Assembly (NCBI GenBank): GCA_942490535.1
Contig: CALNXQ010000003.1
Coordinates: 1-64,000 of the forward strand
DNA from: JAEINY01 sp942490535
GTDB lineage: Bacteria > Bacteroidota > Bacteroidia > Bacteroidales > Marinilabiliaceae
Length of the DNA stretch: 64,000 nucleotides
Direction: 5' to 3'
Each line of letters opens with the position of its first letter. Position 1 is the stretch's first letter. Below, piece after piece: positions 25,982 through 35,176 of the stretch. The position numbers were made by a program, and so were the translations under genes. The notes under the pieces were generated by a model that did not search any database, was not told where the DNA came from, and saw only the letters and a list, made by a program, of their open reading frames with translations.

Positions 25982-26713
25982 CTATTCTTTGGTTTCGCGA
26001 TTATAAATCACTGGCATCCGGCCCTTCCATTGGTTCCATATCTCCTGATCCGTGATCAAATCAGCCATGAAATGGCCCACGTTGATTCGGCTTGTTTTAC
26101 CGGGATTAAAGATCGGGCTTCGAACCGGCGAAGGATAAACGTCATAGGCACTAACCTCCGGCTCATTAATCAAACCATCCGGCCGCACAGCCACCCACTC
26201 AATAGCCTTGTTATGCTGTCCTATGTTAACCCGCAAATAGTCGGCAGCCTGTTCATTGTCCGGTTGAGGTGGCACCAGCAAACGAAGCAATCCAATCACA
26301 CAACGCTGCCCCAATGATACCGGTTCCTTCAAATCACGATTACGGTTACCGGTGGTATTCATCAGCACAAACTTAACCGGCCTCTCTGAAGCATGGGTTT
26401 GAATCGCCTGGCACAAGCGACGCGTTGCATCGGTCACCAAACGGTAAGGCGGACCAAAAACACCCTTCAAGGTGATGTTATGTCCCAAACAAGAGGCCAC
26501 GGCATCACAGCCATTGACATGCTGTGCCAGCTCCGCCTCTGTCAACGTTAAAATACTGGCTTTTATCACCGTCAAGCGGTCTGAAGGAGGCACCACCTCA
26601 TGAAACTTCTCCGGTGATCGCACAATCACCTTCACCTGTTCACCACGGTTGAGCAACTGCTCTACCAATTGCCGTCCGGTTGCACCGCTGGCACCTGCTA
26701 CAAGTATCATCAT
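25982..26713 (-). CDS. NAD(P)-binding NmrA/atypical-SDR-like protein
   Basis: A 243-residue Rossmann protein starting MMILVAGASGATGRQLVEQL, a GxxGxxG-type nucleotide-binding motif with NADPH-type spacing. IGQHNKAIEWVAVRPDGLIN resembles the atypical-SDR catalytic region, without a clear YxxxK. Such proteins act as NAD(P)H-dependent reductases, epimerases or redox sensors; the substrate is unknown. Neighbours are a DUF218 protein and a UPF0489 protein, which give no pathway hint. Confidence 0.78.
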   Translation of the reverse strand: MMILVAGASGATGRQLVEQLLNRGEQVKVIVRSPEKFHEVVPPSDRLTVIKASILTLTEAELAQHVNGCDAVASCLGHNITLKGVFGPPYRLVTDATRRLCQAIQTHASERPVKFVLMNTTGNRNRDLKEPVSLGQRCVIGLLRLLVPPQPDNEQAADYLRVNIGQHNKAIEWVAVRPDGLINEPEVSAYDVYPSPVRSPIFNPGKTSRINVGHFMADLITDQEIWNQWKGRMPVIYNRETKE

Positions 26714-26740
26714 AATTCGCCTTCTTTTACGCTAAAACAC

Positions 26741-27478
26741 TTATACATTCAATTCAAAATCAATCCCTAAACAATCGGATACCAATTTAGCAATTCGATG
26801 TGACTTTTCCCACCCGCCACAAAAATCCGGGCTCAAAGCAATGGTCACCACAGCAATATTAGGCATTGATTTCCGAATGGCGTCGCACAACGCCACAATG
26901 TAATCATCTGTCAAATACTGGACGCAGTCCTCTTCTTTTTCGATAAAAAAGTAATCCAAATCAAGATTTACAATCCACGGTTTTTCATTCGTATCCTTTA
27001 TATCCGTTTCCAACTGCAAGAGTAATTCATGTGCCTCCTTTTCGCAATCACCATTAGCAACATCCAAAAAAACGTCCTTTCGGTTACCAATGCGCTGCGT
27101 GGCAAAAATCTTCCGGTCGAAAAAATCCTTATACACCTTCTGAAGATTCAAAATGTAAGTGTCATACCGAAACAGTGCGGCCATTTCCCCATCAGCCATG
27201 GGGTACTTTAAATTCAAATAGGCATCCAGTGAGCAGTTTTTTAAATCAAAACCCACATCAATGATTTGACGGTCCACCGATGGGGCATCTCCCTGCAAGT
27301 CATAATGACCATCGATGTGGTAGAAATTGTAGGATTTGGACGGATCAAGGGTGTGGATCCAACACCACGCGGCCGCCAGATGATTATCCATGATAAAAAT
27401 CTTACCGCTTTGGTAAAGAAAATTCAAATGCGAGCTCCAGGAGTATTGTAAGGGGTATTCAGGTGCTTTGATCCACAT
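26741..27478 (-). CDS. UPF0489 family protein (arginase-like fold)
   Basis: A 245-residue protein. IFIMDNHLAAAWCWIHTL, FYHIDGHYDLQ and WIVNLDLDYFF are the hallmark DNH, DxHxD and DLD segments of the UPF0489 group, which resembles ureohydrolase metal sites. This suggests a binuclear metal hydrolase; the substrate is unknown. It lies 27 bp upstream of the SDR-like gene on the same strand. The conserved acidic and His residues are intact, so the gene looks functional. Confidence 0.75.
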   Translation of the reverse strand: MWIKAPEYPLQYSWSSHLNFLYQSGKIFIMDNHLAAAWCWIHTLDPSKSYNFYHIDGHYDLQGDAPSVDRQIIDVGFDLKNCSLDAYLNLKYPMADGEMAALFRYDTYILNLQKVYKDFFDRKIFATQRIGNRKDVFLDVANGDCEKEAHELLLQLETDIKDTNEKPWIVNLDLDYFFIEKEEDCVQYLTDDYIVALCDAIRKSMPNIAVVTIALSPDFCGGWEKSHRIAKLVSDCLGIDFELNV

Positions 27479-27598
27479 GTTGGTTGCTTTCTGTTTTTAC
27501 GCTGGCTACAGCATCATAAGTGAACCAGCCAGGTTCATTGGGAACAGTAATCGAACGCTATACCCGTTCGTAAAACCGCCCGTTAGGACAGCTTATTT

Positions 27599-28384
27599 TT
27601 AATAATTCCGCCCATTATTCAATGGATTTTTCAAGTCCATCCAAAAAATATGAGTGGGTTCACCATCCTCACTTTTACCGTTTCCATTCTGATCTAATTT
27701 TGCATACACATACATGTAATCGTTGGCTGAATCATACTCCGAACTCACCACTGAATAATTCGTCGGCACCAATGGGCTTTTATTCCCGGCATCTAAATCA
27801 AAAAAGTAGAAACGCCTTAAATCCTTTACATTGATTAAGCCATCCTGATTGGTGTCTTCGTCATACACCGAAACCAGGTAATAATCTCTGGAAACCGGCT
27901 TAGAATATAGTGTATCACTTGTGAAGGAGGGATAATACAATGTTTTTATCAGAACCGGAGTCTCAAAAAAATCTCTGCGCGATTGGGTTTTAAGATGATA
28001 ATGGGACACATTGACCAGGTTATAGCCATAAACGGCTTCGATGCCAGGCATAAAGTTATAATGCCATTGATTACCATGACTATTTCCAAGTTCACTGTAA
28101 TTGTAATAAAAACAATTGGAGCCGATAAAAGGTGTCTCCGTTCTATTATTCCAATTCACTTTGTAAACAGGCGTCAATCGATATTCAGGGATGCCCGTCA
28201 AAAGAACGCTACCTGGTCTTGTTTGGAGCTGCGCCGAATCTTGCGTCAGACCATCTATTTTATGATCGCCTTCTGTTACTGCCTCTTGATGCACCGAAAA
28301 ACCTTTCTCTTCCAATTTATTCCCCGAACAACTGACCAACAGAGCAATACTCAACACACCAGCTAACATCTTAATTGAATCCAT
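27599..28384 (-). CDS. Lipoprotein of unknown function
   Basis: About 261 residues. The ATG at 28384 gives a lipoprotein signal (MDSIKMLAGVLSIALLVSCS); an ATG three codons upstream is also possible. The mature protein contains a segment like an EF-hand or dockerin calcium loop (DEDTNQDGLINVKDLRRFYF) and a second DQNGNGKSEDGEPTH loop, which may bind calcium. No named family was recognised. It is divergent from the PAP2 gene at 28646. Confidence 0.65.
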   Translation of the reverse strand: MDSIKMLAGVLSIALLVSCSGNKLEEKGFSVHQEAVTEGDHKIDGLTQDSAQLQTRPGSVLLTGIPEYRLTPVYKVNWNNRTETPFIGSNCFYYNYSELGNSHGNQWHYNFMPGIEAVYGYNLVNVSHYHLKTQSRRDFFETPVLIKTLYYPSFTSDTLYSKPVSRDYYLVSVYDEDTNQDGLINVKDLRRFYFFDLDAGNKSPLVPTNYSVVSSEYDSANDYMYVYAKLDQNGNGKSEDGEPTHIFWMDLKNPLNNGRNY

Positions 28385-28615
28385 AATACACATTTTTTAT
28401 TACCTATCCAGTGACTCTAAAAGTAACACTTTTATGTGAACGATGGCACTTACAAGAGCACCTACATTGGGAGCTCTTCGGTAGCTAATCCGGATAACAG
28501 GCTGGGCGTTAGTAATCCTTCTATTCTATCTGCAATCACAAATGGAATGCAAAAAGGTAGAACATAGTATTGAATTAATGCCCCCTGGAACACCTCCATA
28601 TGCTAATGATTATTC

Positions 28616-28623
28616 TATATTTG
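28616..28623 (+). promoter_or_regulatory. Bacteroidota-type -7 promoter box
   Basis: TATATTTG matches the TAnnTTTG -7 consensus of Bacteroidota sigma-ABfr promoters. It lies 22 bp before the GTG start at 28646. No clear -33 element was found, so the call is tentative. Confidence 0.45.
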
Positions 28624-28645
28624 TCAGGTTTAAAAAATCAATACC

Positions 28646-29514
28646 GTGAAGGACTTGAAACGAATTGATCTTCTGTTTTTAATCTATCTGACGATTAGCA
28701 CACTAACACTGGCCTTTGCATGGGATCCAACCATTCATTCACCGTCTTTTATCTGGGTTCGGGTGATCCTTGTGGCCTCCCTGCTTGCTCTGATCGGTGC
28801 CGAAAAAAGAACCTCCAATTCCGTTCTGCAGTTCCTCCGAGCAGCCTACCCCATCCTCCTGAGCGGCTATTTTTATTCGGAGACGGTCCATTACAACAAA
28901 CTCTTTTTTACCGATCTGGATCCCTGGCTGATCACCATTGAAACGGCAATTTTCAAAATGCAGCCCAGCCTGGAATTCGCTGCTTTCTTTTCCAATAAAC
29001 TGGTGAGTGAACTGATGTATTTCAGTTATTTCTCCTTCTATCTACTCATCATTGGCTTTACGCTTTTGGTGTTTCTAAAAAAAGAGACTGTTTTAACCAG
29101 GCTGCCTTCCAACTCACGGCCTCCCTCTATCTGTTCTACCTCATCTTCTGTTTTATTCCGTCCGCAGGGCCTCAGTTTTATTTTTCACCGCCTGAAAGCG
29201 TGTTGCCCGAAGGATATTTTTTCAGTCACGTGATGCATTTCATTCAGCGCATGGCCGAACAACCAACCGGCGCCTTCCCCAGTTCGCACGTGGGTATTTC
29301 GGTAATTATTCTAATGCTGTCCAAAAGAATAGCACCGCTCTTCTTCAAAATAACCTGGCCCCTGGTGGTGCTTTTGATTTTATCAACCGTTTATATTAAA
29401 GCCCATTATGCCATCGACACCATAGGAGGCCTGATCTTAGCTCCCTTTGTACTCTATTTTTCCGATTTTTTGTACCATCTTCCACCCCGAAAGAATCGAA
29501 CCCAATCCATTTAG
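28646..29514 (+). pseudogene. PAP2-family phosphatase interrupted by a one-base frameshift
   Basis: Two overlapping frames together encode one PAP2 membrane phosphatase. The first half starts at GTG 28646, has several membrane helices and runs in frame to the A7 run at 29077-29083. After it, the second frame continues smoothly with FNQAAFQLTASLYLFYL and reaches PSSHVG and IKAHYAIDTIGG, the PAP2 catalytic motifs. One missing A, or a -1 shift at the A-AAA-AAA heptamer (read CTA AAA AAA GAG), restores a single frame of about 290 residues. It may be a true mutation, an assembly error, or a gene expressed by slippage. The GNAT-like gene follows after 12 bp, so the two are probably co-transcribed. 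Confidence 0.82.
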
Positions 29515-29526
29515 CCTGTTATTCTG

Positions 29527-30645
29527 ATGATCAAACTACGAGAAGTTGTCACCCCCAAGGATCTAAAGCAATTTATTCACCTCCCCTTTAGTATTCATAA
29601 GGACCATAAAGAGTGGCTTCCACCTCTGATTGCGGATGAATGGAAGGTGTTTGACAAAACGAAAAATCATTCGTTTACCCATTGTGATACCATGTTGCTG
29701 TTGGCCGAAAAAGACAACAAACCGGTAGGGCGTATCATGGGTATCATCAATCACACTTACAATAAAGGGCATCAGGAAAAAAACGCCCGCTTTTGTTTTG
29801 CCGAATGCTTTCCCGATCGCGACGTTTACGATGCATTAATACAGGCAGTCGAAAAATGGGCCAAAGCAAAGGGTATGGAAAAGCTGGTGGGGCCGCTTGG
29901 TTTTTCAGATAAAGACCCCCAAGGCTATCTGATCGAAGGCTTTGACGACCCCATTACGGTGATGGTAACCAATGGCAGTTTGCCTTACATGGTGGCATTT
30001 ACGGAACAGAATGGCTATAAAAAGAAATTAGATCTTTTTCAATACCGGAGTTTAATACCTGACACCATCCCGGAGGTTTACTCCAAAATTGCTGAACGCG
30101 TTTTAAGCAAGGGGTATAAGATATTGGAGTTTACCCACACGAAACACATTCGCCCCTATGTCAAACCGGTATTCGACCTGATCAACGAAACCTATGTGGA
30201 CATTTATGGCTTTGCCCCCTTGCAGGAAATCGAAGCCATCGAATTCTCAGAACGCTTTTTGCCCCTTCTCAAACCGGAATACATTAAGATTGTTGTCGAT
30301 CCAGCCGACAAAACAGTAGCTTTTGTGATTGCCATGCCCGACATCAGCGCGGGCTTACGTAAAGCCAATGGCCACTTATTCCCCTTGGGATTTATTCCGG
30401 TTCTGAGGGCTTTTAAGAAAACCAACCAGCTCAACCTGCTCCTGGGGTGTGTTCAAAACAACTTGCAAAACACAGGCCTGGATGCGCTCCTGGCTGTTGC
30501 CTTGTTTAAAGCGGCCCATCGTGGACACTTAACCCTCCTGGACAGCCATTTAATCATGGAAGAAAACACCAAAATGCGCGCTTTAATGGAACGACTGGAT
30601 CATACCATTTATAAGAAGTACCGCATCTTTGAGAAGGAGTTATAA
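29527..30645 (+). CDS. GNAT-like N-acetyltransferase-fold protein
   Basis: A 372-residue protein resembling large GNAT-fold proteins seen in Bacteroidota. The N-terminal half carries MLLLAEKDNKPVGRIMGIIN, a GNAT strand 4/5-like region, followed by KLVGPLGFSDKDPQGYLIEG. The C-terminal half looks like a second GNAT-like domain (IVVDPADKTVAFVIAMPDIS). No signal peptide or membrane helix is evident. The acceptor is unknown. It starts 12 bp after the frameshifted PAP2 gene, suggesting an operon linking it to lipid or envelope chemistry; that link is inference. Confidence 0.65.
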   Translation: MIKLREVVTPKDLKQFIHLPFSIHKDHKEWLPPLIADEWKVFDKTKNHSFTHCDTMLLLAEKDNKPVGRIMGIINHTYNKGHQEKNARFCFAECFPDRDVYDALIQAVEKWAKAKGMEKLVGPLGFSDKDPQGYLIEGFDDPITVMVTNGSLPYMVAFTEQNGYKKKLDLFQYRSLIPDTIPEVYSKIAERVLSKGYKILEFTHTKHIRPYVKPVFDLINETYVDIYGFAPLQEIEAIEFSERFLPLLKPEYIKIVVDPADKTVAFVIAMPDISAGLRKANGHLFPLGFIPVLRAFKKTNQLNLLLGCVQNNLQNTGLDALLAVALFKAAHRGHLTLLDSHLIMEENTKMRALMERLDHTIYKKYRIFEKEL

Positions 30646-30693
30646 AGTGCCCGATGGTAAAGGCCCGATGGCGTATGATTCGAAGCACGCTGT

Positions 30694-31467
30694 TTATTGC
30701 AAACTCTTTGCAAGAATTTTATCAAATCGACTATCCATGCAAGCACTCAAATCAGTGGTTATGAATTTCCCATCATAAAACAAACTGAAAATTGTGGCCG
30801 GGGTGGGTGCTGACTGAGCTTGTTCCATGGTCTCCAGCTTGATGACCTGCAGTGGTAACTTTCTTTTTTCAGAGGTGGCGGCTAATGAGGTTGTCACATG
30901 GTACTCCGAAAAGGGGCAACGGTTCGAATAATAAACCACTAAACCTTTTTTATTATCGCATTCACCACTGATCACCACGTCCTTAAATTTGGGATTTACG
31001 GCCTTTGCATTTATTTTTTTTACCAAAAGGCTAAAACCGGATGAGAGTTGTTCACATTTCTCAAAGCCCTGTCTCAACAGCCATTTGGCATCACTCATAA
31101 AATGAAATTTAGGCATCCCGACGATAGTTACCAAACCGTCTTTCCCCTGGGCCTTGGCGTCGTCAAGTGCAAGGCGCAATAACTCTTTGCCATAGCCTTG
31201 TCCTTTATACTGTCCGGATACCCAAAAGCAGTTGATCAACAAATAATTTGGGGCGTCAATCGGCACCCACCCTTTCTCGGCCGGTCCATATTCCATAAAT
31301 ACTTTTGCCCGGGCGTCAATCCGGCGAAACACATAACCATTGTCCAATTCCTGACGCAGCCAGTCTTTCTTCAATTCGTAACTGTCCTTGCATTTCTTAT
31401 CTGAAATGGCACAGCAAATGTGTTCCTGGTCCAGATTTGCCTTATCAAGGGTAATCATCTTTTCCAT
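30694..31467 (-). CDS. GNAT acetyltransferase with YoaP-like C-terminal domain
   Basis: A 257-residue protein. Residues of about 1-150 form a GNAT domain (NCFWVSGQYKGQGYGKELLR contains the acetyl-CoA loop Q/RxxGxG/A). The C-terminal about 100 residues resemble the YoaP domain, with VVYYSNRCPFSEYHV, a thioredoxin-like CPF motif. The best-known relative is Bacillus YoaP. The substrate is unknown. The gene starts 2 bp after the DUF1801 stop, suggesting coupling. Confidence 0.8.
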   Translation of the reverse strand: MEKMITLDKANLDQEHICCAISDKKCKDSYELKKDWLRQELDNGYVFRRIDARAKVFMEYGPAEKGWVPIDAPNYLLINCFWVSGQYKGQGYGKELLRLALDDAKAQGKDGLVTIVGMPKFHFMSDAKWLLRQGFEKCEQLSSGFSLLVKKINAKAVNPKFKDVVISGECDNKKGLVVYYSNRCPFSEYHVTTSLAATSEKRKLPLQVIKLETMEQAQSAPTPATIFSLFYDGKFITTDLSACMDSRFDKILAKSLQ

Positions 31468-31469
31468 TC

Positions 31470-31823
31470 TTATTCTTTTATTTGCTTCACAAAATAATCC
31501 ACCCGTTTGATCTCCATATCCTCCAAGGCCCGAAGTTTCAAGTGGCGCCGGTACTTCCCGCCACCTTCCAGCAAGCCGTCCGGATCATTGAACTTAAAGC
31601 CATAACTAAACTCCAGGGAAACATGGTTTTGATACACAAAAACACCGCTCACATCCTCGTCCAGCTTAAATAATATGCCACCATACTGGATGCGTTCCTC
31701 TGCTTGTGGATAAGTCGTAAAGACCCTCTGACGCACGGCCTGAACCAGCTCATACTTATTGTAATCCTGAAGCCGTGTGTGATTTAAAAATTCCTGCACT
31801 TTTTGATTCGTTGATTCAATCAT
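31470..31823 (-). CDS. DUF1801 family protein
   Basis: A 117-residue soluble protein matching DUF1801-type sequences: a YELVQAVRQRV helix and a central strand segment IQYGGILFKLDEDVSGVF, followed by VSLEFSYG. The fold is YdhG/iron-chaperone-like; the function is not established. It precedes the YoaP-like acetyltransferase gene by 2 bp, so the pair is probably co-expressed. Confidence 0.7.
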   Translation of the reverse strand: MIESTNQKVQEFLNHTRLQDYNKYELVQAVRQRVFTTYPQAEERIQYGGILFKLDEDVSGVFVYQNHVSLEFSYGFKFNDPDGLLEGGGKYRRHLKLRALEDMEIKRVDYFVKQIKE

Positions 31824-31859
31824 TGTTATTCCTTTTACTACTGTGAATCACGATTGTCC

Positions 31860-31940
31860 GTAAACAATGCGATATCCCTACAGGGAAACTATTCAATTGG
31901 CAACACCCTTTTCTACAACACCTATTCCGCTACGCGGATT
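31860..31940 (+). repeat. Dispersed double-palindrome element, copy 2
   Basis: CCCTACAGGG (31876-31885) and CCGCTACGCGG (31927-31937) are separated by an AT-rich spacer containing TCTACAACAC. The bases before the first palindrome (TAAAC..GCGATAT) also match copy 1 at 7018. It lies in the 243-bp gap between the DUF1801 gene and the next minus-strand gene. Confidence 0.6.
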
Positions 31941-32067
31941 TTGACGAAGGCAATTTACTTTGTAGTCTATTTTCAAGCCTATAGAACGGAATACCTCTTT
32001 GAAGTTATACCAAGCGTCATCTGTCCATGATTGAAATAAATTTTTACCGGACAGACCTATATGAAAA

Positions 32068-32349
32068 TCAGTACATCGCTACCCAAAAAATAAATACTAC
32101 AAACACCACTAATCCAACAAGCAATGCTATTCGCTTTAAATCGTTGCGGCTTCTTTCCTTTTTTAACTTTTCAATAAACAGGGTTCTTTCTGCTACTGAA
32201 AAACGGGAGGCCTCATCTACATGATGACAGCTCCCTTTGGACTTGGGAATCTTCTTATCCCGATCAAAATAAGAGGGTCTTTTACTAAGTAATCTACTGT
32301 TATTTTTGAGCGATGAGATCATCGCTGCTATTGAACCTTCACCACCCAT
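32068..32349 (-). CDS. Small protein with C-terminal transmembrane helix, Bacteroidota-typical
   Basis: A 93-residue protein beginning MGGEGSIAAMISSLKNNSRL, a start often seen in short uncharacterised Bacteroidota proteins. The middle is strongly basic (SKRPSYFDRDKKIPKSKG), and the C-terminus is one hydrophobic helix (IALLVGLVVFVVFIFWVAMY). It is probably a tail-anchored inner-membrane protein with a cytoplasmic basic domain. The function is unknown. It is followed by the repeat element at 31860-31940 and preceded by the DUF3788 gene. Confidence 0.6.
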   Translation of the reverse strand: MGGEGSIAAMISSLKNNSRLLSKRPSYFDRDKKIPKSKGSCHHVDEASRFSVAERTLFIEKLKKERSRNDLKRIALLVGLVVFVVFIFWVAMY

Positions 32350-32393
32350 AGCTTACTATTTATGACGATCGAATATATGATTTGCAATTACAT

Positions 32394-32816
32394 TTAATAG
32401 CGCAGCTTAAATGCCACCAATCGCTCCACATCTCCCAGAACAAATTCACTTCTTACATCAAAATTTATCCCCCGTCCCTCTGCATATTTCCGGGCTTGCG
32501 CCAGCTCTGTTTTAATCGCATCCGAAACATCGCTTTCCAGAATCGCATCCGTCGCTTTTTGCCCAAATACAAAGGCCACCTTGAAGTAACCCTCCCGTGG
32601 CAACAAATAGATGATGGCCCTTTTTTTGTCCTTAATGCGGAAACTCCAGCCATACTTCTTGCCCGGATAATTCCATTGGGCTAAGCCCGCTGGATATTGA
32701 CTCATCACAACATCACAAATCCGCTGCCACAAGGTATAGGTGGAAGCCAGGTTTTCTTGTAAATCTTGTTGGGTTGGCTCAATGGCCTTGTCTGTGAAAA
32801 TACTGATGTCGTCCAT
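32394..32816 (-). CDS. DUF3788 family protein
   Basis: A 140-residue soluble protein consistent with DUF3788. Indicative segments are WNYPGKKYGWSFRIKDKKRA, IIYLLPREGYFKVAFVFGQK and YAEGRGINFDVRSE. Such proteins are small and uncharacterised, and often sit among other DUF genes. No catalytic motif is visible. It is separated from its neighbours by 45 bp or less on the downstream side. Confidence 0.75.
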   Translation of the reverse strand: MDDISIFTDKAIEPTQQDLQENLASTYTLWQRICDVVMSQYPAGLAQWNYPGKKYGWSFRIKDKKRAIIYLLPREGYFKVAFVFGQKATDAILESDVSDAIKTELAQARKYAEGRGINFDVRSEFVLGDVERLVAFKLRY

Positions 32817-32843
32817 GGGTTAAAACGTTTGTTATAATTGATG

Positions 32844-33122
32844 TTAGATAATCTGTAGCAATGCTGCCGGATAATCATTCACCTCTTTCGGGATTGAAAA
32901 ATCGCCGAATGGGCTAAATGTGAAATCACCAAAGGGGGTATTTACCTTTTGAGCGGTGAACCCGAATGAAATAATCATATGATCGCCCCCCTGGCTAAAA
33001 AACACATGTTTTCTCACAGAGAAATGTAACACCATCCTTATAGCCAGAAGTGCGTTACAATCGCTCCGTTCCTTTGTGTTTTTTTTGAATAACTTGATGT
33101 AACGATTATTTTTTGAACACAT
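32844..33122 (-). CDS. Doubtful short open frame
   Basis: A 92-residue open frame with no recognised family. Its first codons lie in a sequence (33106-33128) that recurs non-coding at 39816-39838, so the annotated start is suspect. An internal Met (MIISFGFTAQKVNTPFGDFT) could begin a shorter real peptide. Treat it as possibly spurious or a gene remnant. Confidence 0.2.
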   Translation of the reverse strand: MCSKNNRYIKLFKKNTKERSDCNALLAIRMVLHFSVRKHVFFSQGGDHMIISFGFTAQKVNTPFGDFTFSPFGDFSIPKEVNDYPAALLQII

Positions 33123-33131
33123 TACCGGCTC

Positions 33132-34049
33132 TCAATTCCAAAAGTAATTTAATGTTTTCAATGAATCCAATATTTCATTTTTTATCCCCAGTTTATGATC
33201 CAGCTCAACAAATACTTTCTCTAATTCGATGGTATCATTAAAATAATACCCGTACAGATAATTGATGTAAATACTTTCATATAATTCCTTTTCAGTCACC
33301 AAGGCAGAAGCAAAAACGGAATCACTAATTGCATAAGCCAAATTGATACGCTTTAAAGGTAGTGCATTACCAATTAAGTGACTGACTGGCACCTCATACA
33401 ATAATTCCAAAGCCTGAATGGAATCCCCCCGTCTCAGGCAATCTTCTGATTCCATTAAGCTTCGGTTGGCCTGATGTCTTTCCTCTGATGTTGCCGTATG
33501 GGTGATACTCAGTTTAATAATGTTCCGAATGTTCTGGCTTTGCCAAAAATCATCCTTAAAGGAGTAATAGTCTGTTAATTTGGGCACCTTATTTCTAAGC
33601 TCTATCCGGTACTTCCAAAAGTCAATACCGCCAGTAAACTGAAAAGTCACAATAATTTCCGCATGTGAGGGATAATAGATAATCTTTGATAAGAGCATGC
33701 GCCCATCATTATATTTCAGTCTATTCACCAGATCCACACTCACATATAATATTTTCCTGGCATATGCCGCATCATAAATACCATTGAATACATTTTGCTC
33801 CGTCCGGCTTGAACGAATCACGCGCTTTTTAAAGCCTTCATCATCCCATGAGTTGCGAATCAATTCATACTCGTAGTTATTGATACTTTTTGTAAGTTGT
33901 TTGGCAAAGTCGTTAATGGTTTGCATCTCCGTTTCACTAAGAAGTTCAACAGCTTGTTTGTGCCCCGCATTTTTACACGATACGCACATGAAAAGTAAAC
34001 TAACAATAACTATCCACACGTTTGAAAAACGATGCATTACTTTTTTCAT
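33132..34049 (-). CDS. Lipoprotein of unknown function
   Basis: About 305 residues. The ATG at 34049 gives a lipoprotein signal (VWIVIVSLLFMCVSCKN) with Cys in the lipobox. The N-terminal half appears globular and the C-terminal half helical. No recognised family. It is AT-rich compared with the pigment genes. It lies 60 bp downstream of the DUF1963 gene and may share its transcript. Confidence 0.6.
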   Translation of the reverse strand: MKKVMHRFSNVWIVIVSLLFMCVSCKNAGHKQAVELLSETEMQTINDFAKQLTKSINNYEYELIRNSWDDEGFKKRVIRSSRTEQNVFNGIYDAAYARKILYVSVDLVNRLKYNDGRMLLSKIIYYPSHAEIIVTFQFTGGIDFWKYRIELRNKVPKLTDYYSFKDDFWQSQNIRNIIKLSITHTATSEERHQANRSLMESEDCLRRGDSIQALELLYEVPVSHLIGNALPLKRINLAYAISDSVFASALVTEKELYESIYINYLYGYYFNDTIELEKVFVELDHKLGIKNEILDSLKTLNYFWN

Positions 34050-34109
34050 CTCAGTATATGGCACTATCATGGTTACTCGCGAAATAAATACAAATACATT
34101 TTTACCAAT

Positions 34110-35093
34110 CTAAAAACACTGCACAGCAAACCAGGCTTTATCGAAATCCTGATTGATCAAATCTTGCTTTTTAATCCAAAAGTAAATTCTGCCTACATCA
34201 CCCCACATCATTCCCGTTTTCTCTTCTTCCGAATCAATTTGCAATAACAATTGCCAATCACTTGCACCCTTCTCCAATTCAGACCGGCGCGGGTCATTAT
34301 AGCCACTTGGATCGCCACAATACAAGCCGTTAGTCACCAACTGACATTCCAATTCCATTTCGCCTTGTATATTATCAGCATAGCCGCAAAGCTTATTACT
34401 CACATCTGCCCCCGTCATCGCAATATACCGGTCCTGCTCTTCATCCGTCAGGTGATTTTGCACAAAGTCATTTTCCCAACTGGGCAAGCTCACTGAAGGT
34501 TTAAAGGTTAGGGCACACGCTTTAAAAACAGAATAATTACCCAAGTCTCCCGGAGCTACCCGACGTTCCAGATGGTCGGTTGTTTTTGAATAGAACACCT
34601 TGAATTTATCTGCATCTTTAATATCAAAACCCCAGGCTTCCTGCTCTGCAGAATAGAAAAAATAAAGAATTCCTTCATTGGGTAATGCTAAATCAGCCTT
34701 TACTCCTTTAAGATCTCTGCAATTTATTTGAGCCAGAAAAGAAAGTGATTGTCCATGCTTTTCCTTAAACCACGCCACCCCTTTAGGCAAATCGGGCAAA
34801 CCGCCTATCTTAGATCGACCAATGGGCAGTAATGTTTCATTAATGGGCCGGGTAATAATGCTTATTTCTTCGCGTAAGCGGGGTTCAAAAACAGCCCAGT
34901 ATTTTCCCAACCCAGAACTACTAAACAAAGCTTTCATCATTTCTTTTGAAAGTGTGGCTCCATCAGCTTCAAGAAAATTTGTTACTTTTAAATCTCCAGT
35001 GGGTAATCCATTGACATTACTTTTGTTCTTTTCTTTTAAAACAACCACTGACACAATTAAAACTATACTCAAAATCACGCCAATCACCTTCAT
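34110..35093 (-). CDS. YwqG/DUF1963 family protein with N-terminal membrane anchor
   Basis: A 327-residue protein. The first 20 residues are hydrophobic (MKVIGVILSIVLIVSVVVLK), probably a signal anchor. The body matches DUF1963 (YwqG): IGRSKIGGLPDLPKGVAWF, LSFLAQINCRDL, LPNEGILYFFYSAEQEAWG and HQL-like late strands ending SDWQLLLQIDSEEE and GDVGRIYFWIKKQDL. The family is often linked to toxin-neighbour or immunity-like loci, though its role is not established. A membrane-anchored form is less common. Confidence 0.78.
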   Translation of the reverse strand: MKVIGVILSIVLIVSVVVLKEKNKSNVNGLPTGDLKVTNFLEADGATLSKEMMKALFSSSGLGKYWAVFEPRLREEISIITRPINETLLPIGRSKIGGLPDLPKGVAWFKEKHGQSLSFLAQINCRDLKGVKADLALPNEGILYFFYSAEQEAWGFDIKDADKFKVFYSKTTDHLERRVAPGDLGNYSVFKACALTFKPSVSLPSWENDFVQNHLTDEEQDRYIAMTGADVSNKLCGYADNIQGEMELECQLVTNGLYCGDPSGYNDPRRSELEKGASDWQLLLQIDSEEEKTGMMWGDVGRIYFWIKKQDLINQDFDKAWFAVQCF

Positions 35094-35176
35094 AATTCTT
35101 TACTTTTCGTATTACTGACCAAGCTTCATTTTTCCAAACAGCCTAAATTACTTCATGAGCTGATGTCATTTTCATT

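Noticed and set aside
27580..27600. Another integron-like core near CCGTTAGGAC
   Set aside because: It does not fit GTTRRRY and has no paired inverse core or hairpin.
28646..29514. Certain programmed ribosomal frameshift
   Set aside because: The heptamer fits, but no downstream stimulatory structure was identified, and a homopolymer error is simpler. Left as one of several explanations.
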